Assembly: GCF_004366375.1 (NCBI RefSeq) | Contig: NZ_SOEF01000001.1 | Coordinates: 1 to 64,000 of the forward strand | Direction of reading: 5' to 3' | DNA: 64,000 nt | From: Halanaerobium congolense | GTDB lineage: Bacteria; Bacillota; Halanaerobiia; Halanaerobiales; Halanaerobiaceae | Part shown: one piece after another, positions 16,665-24,157 of the stretch | Position numbering within the stretch: the first letter of the stretch is position 1 | Layout: each line of letters begins with the position of its first letter | The notes under the pieces: generated by a model | Seen by the model: the letters and a program-made list of their open reading frames with translations, nothing else | What the model was told of the DNA's origin: nothing | The model's database searches: none | Made by a program: the position numbers and the translations under genes

Positions 16665-17301
16665 TTATATCTTTCCTCCTGCTAATTGCCATCCCATCAC
16701 CTGCAGTTACAATTGTTGAATCAAGTTCTGGGTGGTTCATTATTATTTTTAAATATTTTTTTAAATTTTTTACCATTGTTCTAATTTTAGGCCGCTGTTC
16801 TTTCTTTTCTAAAACCTTTCCTTTATATAGAACATTATCTGCAATTAAAATTCCACCAGGAGCTAAAAGCTCCATTATATATTCAAAAAGATAAAAATAC
16901 TGCCCCTTAGCAGCATCAAGAAAAATAAAGTCATAATCATTTTTTAAATACATTAAAACATCAAAGGCATCTCCAAGTTTTAAATCTATTTTTTTCTGAT
17001 AATTATATTTAGCAAAGTTTTCTCTGGCCTTTAATGCCCGCTGTGAATCTAATTCGACTGCAGTAATCTTAGCAGTCTCTGGGCTTGCCTCGGCTAAAAG
17101 CAAGGTAGAAAAACCGTGAGCGGTGCCAATCTCTAAAATTCTTTGGGGCTGCTTTAATTTAAGCTGCAGCTTCAAAAGAGCCGCCGCATCTCGATCGATA
17201 ATTGGAATATGATTTTTTCTGCATTCGTTTTCTACCTTTTTAAATTTAGGCTCAATATATTTGCTTTCCGAAAATTTGCTGTTGATATCAGTCAGTTTCA
17301 T
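16657..17301 (-). CDS. trmR: SAM-dependent O-methyltransferase, TrmR/YrrM-like
   Basis: 214 residues, a class I Rossmann methyltransferase of the COMT-like family: SAM loop ILEIGTAHGFSTLLLAE, acidic AVELDSQRA, DYDFIFLDAAKGQY with the metal-binding Asp, and GGILIADNVLYKGKV. Close relatives TrmR methylate 5-hydroxyuridine at the tRNA wobble base to 5-methoxyuridine. Direct overlap with the U32 hydroxylation gene supports that role over a small-molecule catechol role. The start is ATG. It sits after mltG in the conserved yrrL-yrrM order. Confidence 0.88.
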   Translation of the reverse strand: MKLTDINSKFSESKYIEPKFKKVENECRKNHIPIIDRDAAALLKLQLKLKQPQRILEIGTAHGFSTLLLAEASPETAKITAVELDSQRALKARENFAKYNYQKKIDLKLGDAFDVLMYLKNDYDFIFLDAAKGQYFYLFEYIMELLAPGGILIADNVLYKGKVLEKKEQRPKIRTMVKNLKKYLKIIMNHPELDSTIVTAGDGMAISRRKDINE

Positions 17302-17352
17302 AATCTACTTCCTTTATGTTTTAACAATCTTAATTATTTGCCGCAGCTTAAT

Positions 17353-18375
17353 TTAATTTGACAGTTCCCGCTGTTTTCTAAGGTGTTCTTCGTATGTTTT
17401 AGTAAAAACATGGCTGCCGTCTTCTTTAGCAAAATAAAAGAAATAATCAGTTTCTGCAGGATTAACCGCAGCTTTTAATGCCGGATCACCTGGGCTGGCA
17501 ATCGGAGTTGGCGGCAGCTTATTCATCTGATAAGTATTATAAGGAGAATCAACCTTTAAGTCAGAATATAAAACTTTATCTCTCCGCTCAATTAGAGCAT
17601 ACTGCACAGTTGCATCCAGCTGGAGGGCCATTCCCTCAGCTAAGCGATTATAGATTACAGAAGCAATAGTTTTCTTTTCCTCTTCTATTTTGCCTTCCTT
17701 TTCAATTAGAGAGGCGATAATTAGAATTTCATAAGCTGAATATTCACTTTCAGCTGCTGCTTCTTTTAAAAAGGGAAGTCTGTTATTTTTAAAATAATTG
17801 ATTAGAGAAACAGCTATATCTTCTTCCTGATAGCTCATTGGAAAATTATAGGTAGTAGGCACAATAATTCCTTCTGCCGGATAAATTAATTCTGGATCAG
17901 CTTCGACTGACTCCAAATTTTTTTCTAGATCCAGTTTTGAAATTTCCAGATTAATTTTTTCCCGCAAAAGCTCTTTTTCGTATTCGGGAATTATTAACCC
18001 TTCAAAGCGGTTTAAAATCTCTGCCAAAGTAAAACCCTCTGGTATTGTAACATTAAAATTTTCTTCATCTCCCCGACGCAGCTTATCTATGATTTCCAGA
18101 GAGGAATCTGAAGTTGAAAAACGATAATATCCGGCCTGTAAATTATTAAAATTCTGCAGACGCAGCAGCAGATAAAAGGTCGTCGAAGATTTAATAACTC
18201 CCTCTTCTTCCAGCAGATTGGCAATTGCTCGGCCGCTCATCCCTGGTTCTATCTCCACCATGATGTCAATCGGCTCAACCTCATTTATAGGCTCAATTAA
18301 AGAATAAACCCTCAGCGAAAAGCTGAGTATTATAATAAAGATTAAAAATATAAAAGCTGCTCTTTTCAACTTCAA
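17353..18375 (-). CDS. mltG: Endolytic murein transglycosylase MltG
   Basis: An N-terminal membrane anchor (residues 5-25), a LysM-like subdomain (IEPGMSGRAIANLLEEEGVI, NVTIPEGFTLAEIL) and the YceG catalytic domain with the Glu in IASLIEKEGK. The later QLDATVQYAL and YNTYQMNKLPPTPIASPG motifs are diagnostic. MltG cuts nascent glycan strands and sets their length, acting with class A PBPs. About 340 residues is usual. Starts at TTG with AGAGGA upstream. It belongs to the alaS-ireB-ruvX-DUF1292-mltG-trmR chain. Confidence 0.93.
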   Translation of the reverse strand: MKLKRAAFIFLIFIIILSFSLRVYSLIEPINEVEPIDIMVEIEPGMSGRAIANLLEEEGVIKSSTTFYLLLRLQNFNNLQAGYYRFSTSDSSLEIIDKLRRGDEENFNVTIPEGFTLAEILNRFEGLIIPEYEKELLREKINLEISKLDLEKNLESVEADPELIYPAEGIIVPTTYNFPMSYQEEDIAVSLINYFKNNRLPFLKEAAAESEYSAYEILIIASLIEKEGKIEEEKKTIASVIYNRLAEGMALQLDATVQYALIERRDKVLYSDLKVDSPYNTYQMNKLPPTPIASPGDPALKAAVNPAETDYFFYFAKEDGSHVFTKTYEEHLRKQRELSN

Positions 18376-18447
18376 AATCTTCCTCTCATTTAAATTAACT
18401 AAAACTGCTGACCTGCTTTAAAGTGCTGCTGGCTTTAATGCTTAAAT

Positions 18448-18714
18448 TTATTCCATATCTTCTAAATAGGCTGCCTGTACCTTTTCGAATTCTTCTTTTT
18501 CTTCAACCGGAACTATAATTTCTTCTTCACCTTCATTTAAAATCTTAATTACTGTTGCATCTGCATCTTCGCCGGCTCTAGCATCAACAATAATTAAATA
18601 CTTAACTCCATCAATCACTAAATCATCTTCTATAATAAAACGGCTTTCACCTGTGCCATCTGATAAAACTAATTCCTTTTGATCTTCATCGATCCAAAAC
18701 TTACCATTACTCAT
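18448..18714 (-). CDS. DUF1292 family protein (YrzB-like)
   Basis: 88 residues, strongly acidic, with ELVLSDGTGESRFIIEDDLVI and KYLIIVDA, the DUF1292 beta-sheet pattern seen in B. subtilis YrzB. Biochemical function is unknown. It is invariably placed with ruvX and ireB in Firmicutes, as here, and the same strand and short spacing suggest one transcription unit unless the palindrome at 18761 acts as a break. Confidence 0.85.
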   Translation of the reverse strand: MSNGKFWIDEDQKELVLSDGTGESRFIIEDDLVIDGVKYLIIVDARAGEDADATVIKILNEGEEEIIVPVEEKEEFEKVQAAYLEDME

Positions 18715-18760
18715 CTTAAAATACCCCTTTCATTTTGTTGGTTTGTGATTTAATTCTTCT

Positions 18761-18796
18761 GTACCAGGTACAAATCAGCTGATTTGTACCTGGTAC
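18761..18796. repeat. Perfect 36-bp palindrome
   Basis: GTACCAGGTACAAATCAG is followed directly by its exact reverse complement, with CAGCTG at the centre and no mismatch. It lies between ruvX and the DUF1292 gene. There is no T run, so it is not a simple terminator. It might be a repeat-family unit, a protein-binding site or an mRNA processing hairpin. Confidence 0.9.
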
Positions 18797-18819
18797 CTAT
18801 CGTTTGGTACCTATCGTTT
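18792..18819. repeat. Two tandem 14-base repeats
   Basis: GGTACCTATCGTTT occurs twice head to tail. It overlaps the last bases of the palindrome and ends at the ruvX stop codon. The GGTACC core is shared with the palindrome arm. Confidence 0.85.
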
Positions 18820-19226
18820 TACTTTGAGTTAAGATAGGACTGCAGAATTAAAGCAGCTGCCATCTTGTCTATCACTTTTTTTCTGCCTTTACGGCTGACA
18901 TCTGCCTCCAGTAAAATGTTTTTTGCCTGACTGGTTGTCAATCTTTCGTCCTGAATTACAATTGGAAGCTCCAAATTATTTTTTAAAAAATTAATAAAAG
19001 CCTGAGTTATTTCTGCTCTCTTGCCCCGGCTGCCGTCCATATTGAAGGGCATTCCGACCACTATTTTTTCTACATCATATTTTTCTAAATAAGCTTTAAT
19101 CTCTGTTAATAACTCCTGATGTCCATGCATCGCAAGAGTATCCAGCGGCTGAGCCGTCCAACCCAGAGCATCACTAACAGCAACCCCCACTCTTTTATTT
19201 CCATAATCTATTCCTAAAATTCTCAA
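18819..19226 (-). CDS. ruvX: RuvX/YqgF-type Holliday junction resolvase homolog
   Basis: RNase H-fold protein with ILGIDYGNKRVGVAVSD (first catalytic Asp), VVGMPFNMDGSRG and DERLTTSQA, the YqgF pattern. Family members cleave Holliday junctions or mature 16S rRNA; the latter is the best supported role of E. coli YqgF. I start at TTG 19226: GGAGG lies 8 bases upstream, and the 135-residue product begins at the usual RILGIDYG. A longer reading from 19289 adds a non-conserved tail without a ribosome site. It follows ireB and precedes the palindrome. Confidence 0.92.
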   Translation of the reverse strand: MRILGIDYGNKRVGVAVSDALGWTAQPLDTLAMHGHQELLTEIKAYLEKYDVEKIVVGMPFNMDGSRGKRAEITQAFINFLKNNLELPIVIQDERLTTSQAKNILLEADVSRKGRKKVIDKMAAALILQSYLNSK

Positions 19227-19385
19227 ATCAAATGCCTCCAATTTCATACTTCGATAAATTATTATATAATCATTTGCAGCAATAAGCAAATTTATCGACT
19301 TTAAATTTTTGCTGTATTTTGAACAATATACTATGACAAAAAAATTAGCAGCTGAAATTTCCAGCTGCCTTTAATCTGTCTGCTG

Positions 19386-19646
19386 CTAGTCATTTAAATA
19401 ACTGCGCAGTAATTCTTCTATTAACTCATCTCTATCAATAGTTCTAATCATTGTCCTGGCATCCTTATAACTTGTTATATAAGCTGGATCTCCAGAAAGT
19501 AAATATCCGACAATTTGATTAATAGGATTATATCCTTTTTCTTCCAGGGCCTTAGATACCTTATTCAAGACAAATGCGGCTTCACTTAATTCTTCTTTAT
19601 TGATTTTAAATCGCATTGTTTTATCACTAAAATCTTCTGCGGCCAT
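19386..19646 (-). CDS. ireB: IreB family regulatory phosphoprotein
   Basis: 86 residues, UPF0297/YrzL type: [23 protein letters not shown] with Thr near the N-terminus (the family's phospho-acceptor region) and [29 protein letters not shown]. IreB dimers are substrates of PASTA Ser/Thr kinases and tune cell-envelope stress and cephalosporin resistance in Enterococcus. No kinase gene lies here. It is next to alaS and ruvX, the standard Firmicute arrangement. Confidence 0.92.
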   Translation of the reverse strand: MAAEDFSDKTMRFKINKEELSEAAFVLNKVSKALEEKGYNPINQIVGYLLSGDPAYITSYKDARTMIRTIDRDELIEELLRSYLND

Positions 19647-19766
19647 TTATATCACATCCTGTATTTAAATTTGTCTTATTTTAATATTTCTGCAGTCAGC
19701 TTAAAAATCCTTGTTTTTTTAAAAATTTAATTTTAATTTAATTTTAAAAAGATGCCTTAGAAATGA

Positions 19767-22403
19767 TTAACCAGCTATTTCTTTAACAATTTTTTCTACT
19801 TCTGCCAGTGCCGCAGCAGTTTTTTCCGGTTTTGAACCTCCTGCCTGGGCCATATCAGGACGTCCTCCACCACCACCGCCGGCAACTTTAGCTGCTTTGG
19901 CAATAATATCTCCAGCTTTAAAGCCTTTTTCGATTAAATCCTTAGTTACCGAAGCAACAAAAATCACCTTATTTTCGCCTTTGCTGGCCAGTACAATCAC
20001 TGCAGAATCAATTTTATCTTTCAGCTGATCATTTAAATTCCTCAAAGCAGAGTTATCTAGATTTTCAAGTTCTGCTGTCAGCACATTAATTCCTTCAATC
20101 TGCTGCAGCTGATCGATTAACTCATCTTTTTTAGAACCCGCTAACTTTTGTTTTAAAATTTCAAGTTCTTTTTCCAGCTCTTTTTGGTTTTTCTGCAGCT
20201 GTTTGACTCTGTTTAAAAGATTATCAGGGTCTGTTTTTAATTCAGCTGCTGTCTGATCCAGAATTTCTAGTTTTGAATTAAAATAATCCAGAGCATATTC
20301 CCCGGTTAAGGCTTCAATTCTTCTGACACCTGCTGCAATACCGCTTTCAGAAACTATTTTAAAAGCTCCAATATCTCCGGTTGCATTGACATGGGTTCCT
20401 CCACATAATTCCATGCTGAAATCTCCCATTCTGACAACCCTAACTTCTTCACCATATTTTTCACCAAAGAGTGCGGTTGCTCCCATTGCTTTGGCTTCAT
20501 CCAGGGTTTTGTATTCAGTTTCTACCGAATAGTTTTCCAGCACAGCCTGATTTACCTTTCTCTCTATCTCATCAATTTCCGCTTCTGTCAGAGCAGAAAA
20601 ATGAGTGAAGTCAAAACGCAGTCTGTCAGGAGCTACCAGAGAACCTGACTGGTTAACATGGTCACCTAAGACTTCTTTTAAAGCTTTATGCAGTAAATGG
20701 GTTGCTGAGTGATGTCTGGCTGTTGCCTGACGTCGATTATTATAGACTACAGCTTCTACCTCATCTCTGAGCTCAACCTGACCTGATTTAACCTCAACCC
20801 GATGTACAAAAACTTCTGCTTTTTTTACTGTATCATTAACTTCTGCTTCGAAGTTATCAGTTTTGATTACACCTTTATCACCGATCTGGCCTCCACTTTC
20901 TGCATAAAATGGAGTTTTTGCAAGTATAATCTCTCCCTGATCTCCCTCTGTCAGTTTACTTACTTTCTGATTATCCCGAAGCAGCCCTACAACTTCGGTT
21001 TTTTCCTTTAATGAATGATAACCGGTAAAGTTATCTTCTTTAATTTGATCTTTAAATTCAGCGTATAATTTTTCTACTTCTCCACTGCTGAAAGAAGTTT
21101 CGGCTCTGGCTTCTCTAGCTCGCTTACGCTGAGCTGCCATTTCTTTTTCGAAACCTTCCTGGTCAACCTTAATTCCAGCTTCAGCTGCAATATCTTCTGT
21201 TAAATCAAGTGGAAAACCATAGGTATCATATAATTTAAAGGCACTTTTTCCACCTAAAATTTCTTTACCTTCTGCTTTGAGATCATTCAGCATAGTTTCT
21301 AAAATATTTAGACCCTGTTCTAAGGTTTTGAGAAAACTTTCTTCCTCAGATTTTAAAACATTTTTAACATGGGCCAGCTGTTTTTTGAGATTAGGTGCGA
21401 CTCCTTTAACAACTTCAGCAGTTTTTTCTACCAATTTATATAAAAAAGGTTCTTCAAAACCTAATTTGCGGCCGTAGCGGGCTGCTCTTCTGATTAAACG
21501 GCGGATTACATAGCCGCGACCTTCGTTTGAAGGTAGTGCTCCATCAGAAATAGCAACAGAGGCTGAGCGGATATGATCAGCAATAACCCTGTAAGCAGTT
21601 AGACTTTCCTCATCCTTTTGGTAAGGAATACCTGCCATGTCTACTGCCTGATCAATTATCGGCTTAATTAAATCTGTTTCAAAGTTGGTTTCTGTTTCCT
21701 GTAAAATAGAAGCTACTCTTTCCAAACCCATCCCTGTATCAATATTTTTATTAGGGAGTTCCTTGTATTCTCCCTCTTCAGTATAGTTGTACTGAGTAAA
21801 AACCAGGTTCCAAATTTCTAAATATCTATCTCCCTCACCACCAAGTACATCTTCTTTACTGTCACCGGCTTCTGCACCGCGGTCATAATGAATTTCAGAG
21901 CAGGGACCACAGGGTCCAGTTCCAATCTGCCAGAAATTTTCTTTTTTACCCATTCTAACGATTCTTTCTTTGGGGAGGCCAACTTTATCGTGCCAGATAG
22001 CAAATGCTTCGTCATCATCCTCGTAAATTGTAATCCACAATTTATCCGGATCAAGCTCCAGCACTTCAGTTACAAACTCCCAACCCCAGATAATAGCTTT
22101 TTCTTTAAAGTAATCACCAAAAGAAAAATTACCCAGCATCTCAAAGTAGGTGTGGTGGCGTGCTGTTTTACCTACATTTTCTATATCATTTGTACGGATA
22201 CACTTCTGGCTGGTAGCAATACGTTTTTTAGGTGGCTCAAGACTGCCGTCAAAATAAGGCTTAAAGGGAGCCATCCCCGCATTTATCCATAACAGACTTG
22301 GGTCATTCTTTGGAACCAGGGGTGCACTATCTAAAATCAGGTGTCCCTTTGATTTAAAAAAATCAAGATAAGCCTGTCTTATTTCATCTCCACTTTTAAT
22401 CAT
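19767..22403 (-). CDS. alaS: Alanyl-tRNA synthetase
   Basis: 878 residues, full length. Class II core motifs at the N-terminus (DPSLLWINAGMAPFKPYF, then GMGLERVASILQ), an editing domain with the HxxxH zinc site ARHHSATHLLH and ELCGGTHVNATGDIG, a coiled coil (QKNQKELEKELEILKQKL) and a C-Ala domain ending in the Gly-rich GGGGGGRPDMAQAGG. Charges tRNA-Ala and clears mischarged Ser/Gly. No T-box is visible upstream; instead a nested inverted-repeat element lies at 22470-22625. It heads the ireB-ruvX-mltG cluster. Confidence 0.97.
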   Translation of the reverse strand: MIKSGDEIRQAYLDFFKSKGHLILDSAPLVPKNDPSLLWINAGMAPFKPYFDGSLEPPKKRIATSQKCIRTNDIENVGKTARHHTYFEMLGNFSFGDYFKEKAIIWGWEFVTEVLELDPDKLWITIYEDDDEAFAIWHDKVGLPKERIVRMGKKENFWQIGTGPCGPCSEIHYDRGAEAGDSKEDVLGGEGDRYLEIWNLVFTQYNYTEEGEYKELPNKNIDTGMGLERVASILQETETNFETDLIKPIIDQAVDMAGIPYQKDEESLTAYRVIADHIRSASVAISDGALPSNEGRGYVIRRLIRRAARYGRKLGFEEPFLYKLVEKTAEVVKGVAPNLKKQLAHVKNVLKSEEESFLKTLEQGLNILETMLNDLKAEGKEILGGKSAFKLYDTYGFPLDLTEDIAAEAGIKVDQEGFEKEMAAQRKRAREARAETSFSSGEVEKLYAEFKDQIKEDNFTGYHSLKEKTEVVGLLRDNQKVSKLTEGDQGEIILAKTPFYAESGGQIGDKGVIKTDNFEAEVNDTVKKAEVFVHRVEVKSGQVELRDEVEAVVYNNRRQATARHHSATHLLHKALKEVLGDHVNQSGSLVAPDRLRFDFTHFSALTEAEIDEIERKVNQAVLENYSVETEYKTLDEAKAMGATALFGEKYGEEVRVVRMGDFSMELCGGTHVNATGDIGAFKIVSESGIAAGVRRIEALTGEYALDYFNSKLEILDQTAAELKTDPDNLLNRVKQLQKNQKELEKELEILKQKLAGSKKDELIDQLQQIEGINVLTAELENLDNSALRNLNDQLKDKIDSAVIVLASKGENKVIFVASVTKDLIEKGFKAGDIIAKAAKVAGGGGGGRPDMAQAGGSKPEKTAAALAEVEKIVKEIAG

Positions 22404-22469
22404 TTAAACCTTCCTTTCAAATTTATTTATTTCTCTCAGATATTAATCTCCACGACGCTTTTCATGAAA

Positions 22470-22625
22470 AATTAATTATGAATTGTTCTAACTCCTTCGC
22501 TTTTATTAAACTCAAAACTATTTAAAAAGCTCAGTTTGACGCACCGCTGTGCAAATGCAGAACCGTCCATGCGTCTATAAAAGGAGGTTCAGTGAGACAT
22601 CGAACAATCTATTCCATAATTAATT
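22470..22625. repeat. Nested inverted-repeat element between tyrS and alaS
   Basis: The outer arms AATTAATTATGAATTGTTC (22470-22488) and GAACAATC...CATAATTAATT (22602-22625) are inverted. Inside, AACTCCTT...TTTTAT pairs with ATAAAAGGAGGTT, and GACGCA (22538) pairs with TGCGTC (22570). No ORF is present. It could be a foldback or MITE-like element, or a structured leader of alaS. It occupies most of the 384-base gap. No canonical T-box motif is present. Confidence 0.6.
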
Positions 22626-22787
22626 CTATTCAAAGTTGTTCCGATTTAAAATATCTAAGAGAAAGCAAAAATTTATCCTTCTCCTTGTTCCTTAAGTATA
22701 TATTCTTCTCCTAATAACTAATGCAGCTGACCTTTTGATAACGGCTGCAGCTAAAATTCAATTAGTTACATTAAAGTTATATTTATT

Positions 22788-24008
22788 TTAAACTAATTTA
22801 ATTTTAGCGAAGCGGCGCTTTCCAATTTGAATAATCATTCCATCTTTCACTTCAAGGTCCAGATTTATTTTTTCATATTTTTCGTCATCTATTGTTACAG
22901 CCCCCTGTTTAATCAGCCGGCGGACCTGACTGTTGGAATCAACTAAACCGGTAGCAGCTACCAGCTTAACTATCCAGAGTTCACCATCTTCTAAATCAGA
23001 TTCTGCAATCTCAATCACAGGAATATCTTCCGGTAAATTACCCTTAGAAAAGACACTTTCAAATTCCTGACGAGCCTCAACTGCAGCTTCTTTATCATGA
23101 TATTCTTCTACAATTTGAGCTGCCAGTTCTTTTTTGAGCTCCATTGGATTAAAGTCATCCCGCTTAAGTGCTGCTTTAATCTCATCAAGACGCTCAATTG
23201 AAATATCGGTTAGAAGTTCAAAATAACGGACAATCATATCATCCGGAATTGACATTACCTTACCAAACATGTCGGCTGGCTCATCGTAAACTCCTATATA
23301 GTTGTCTAAACTCTTACTCATTTTATTGACACCATCTAAACCTTCTAAGAGAGGCATCATTAATACAACCTGAGGCTCCTGACCGTATTCCTGCTGCAGC
23401 TTACGTCCAACTAAAAGGTTAAAACGCTGATCAGTTCCACCAAGCTCAACATCAGCTTCAATTGCAACTGAATCATAACCCTGCATTAAAGGATAGAAAA
23501 ATTCGTGAATACCAATTGGCTTACCTGCACTATAGCGCTTGGAAAAGTCATCACGCTCTAACATTCTGGCAACTGTATAATGGGCTGAAAGTTCTAAAAC
23601 ATCGGCAAAATCCATTTTACCTAACCACTTACCATTAAAAACAACATTAGTCTTTTCCGGATCTAAAACTTTAGAAAACTGTTCCTGATATGTATGCGCA
23701 TTTTCTAAAACTTCCTCTTTGGTCAGCTGGTTTCTTGTTTCAGATTTGCCGGTTGGATCTCCAATCATACCGGTGAAATCTCCAATAATTAGATAAACCT
23801 CGTGACCTAAATCCTGAAACTGCTTTAACTTGCGCAGAACCACTGTATGACCTAAGTGAATATCCGGGGCAGATGGATCAAGTCCGAGTTTAACTTTTAA
23901 AGGTCTCCCTTCTTTTTTAGCTTTTTTTAATTTCTTTTCCAATTCTTCCTCAGAGATAAGATCACTTACCCCTCTTTTTAGTATCTTTAACTGTTCATTA
24001 ATTTCCAT
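22788..24008 (-). CDS. tyrS: Tyrosyl-tRNA synthetase
   Basis: Class I synthetase of about 406 residues: [20 protein letters not shown] (HIGH-type motif), [19 protein letters not shown] (KMSKS) and a C-terminal S4 RNA-binding domain ([19 protein letters not shown]). The HIGH pattern and the ~410-residue length resemble the TyrZ-like branch. I prefer ATG 24008, with AGGTG 7 bases upstream. The ATG at 24026 has its GGAGG about 20 bases away. A short hairpin, ACCTGTT...AACAGGT, covers the ribosome site of the chosen start. No T-box is seen. Divergent from the PBP gene. Confidence 0.96.
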   Translation of the reverse strand: MEINEQLKILKRGVSDLISEEELEKKLKKAKKEGRPLKVKLGLDPSAPDIHLGHTVVLRKLKQFQDLGHEVYLIIGDFTGMIGDPTGKSETRNQLTKEEVLENAHTYQEQFSKVLDPEKTNVVFNGKWLGKMDFADVLELSAHYTVARMLERDDFSKRYSAGKPIGIHEFFYPLMQGYDSVAIEADVELGGTDQRFNLLVGRKLQQEYGQEPQVVLMMPLLEGLDGVNKMSKSLDNYIGVYDEPADMFGKVMSIPDDMIVRYFELLTDISIERLDEIKAALKRDDFNPMELKKELAAQIVEEYHDKEAAVEARQEFESVFSKGNLPEDIPVIEIAESDLEDGELWIVKLVAATGLVDSNSQVRRLIKQGAVTIDDEKYEKINLDLEVKDGMIIQIGKRRFAKIKLV

Positions 24009-24071
24009 AAAAAACACCTGTTCCATATTCTGAGCAACAGGTACTTCACCTCCTGTATCCTTTGTCTTTAC

Positions 24072-24100
24072 ATTATAACAGATAGATTAATTAACAACAA
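24072..24100 (-). promoter_or_regulatory. Probable promoter for tyrS
   Basis: On the minus strand TTGTTG (24095-24100) and TATAAT (24072-24077) are spaced by 17 bases, about 65 bases before the chosen tyrS start. Confidence 0.65.
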
Positions 24101-24107
24101 GGGGTAC

Positions 24108-24133
24108 CATAAACAGCTGTTTTATGTTATAAT
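24108..24133 (+). promoter_or_regulatory. Promoter region of the PBP gene with a small palindrome
   Basis: TATAAT at 24128-24133 is a good -10. Just upstream, CATAAACAGCTGTTTTATG is a near-perfect palindrome around CAGCTG, in the position of the -35 box, where a regulator could bind. No convincing -35 hexamer is seen. Confidence 0.5.
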
Positions 24134-24157
24134 ATTTTAGTGACGGGAGGTTAAGTA

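Noticed and set aside
20802-22292. Several plus-strand ORFs opposite alaS
   Set aside because: They are shadows of a well-conserved synthetase, with no ribosome sites or family resemblance.
22404-24157. T-box leaders for alaS and tyrS
   Set aside because: No AGGGTGGNACCGCG-like sequence on the minus strand upstream of either gene, unlike pheS and thrS.
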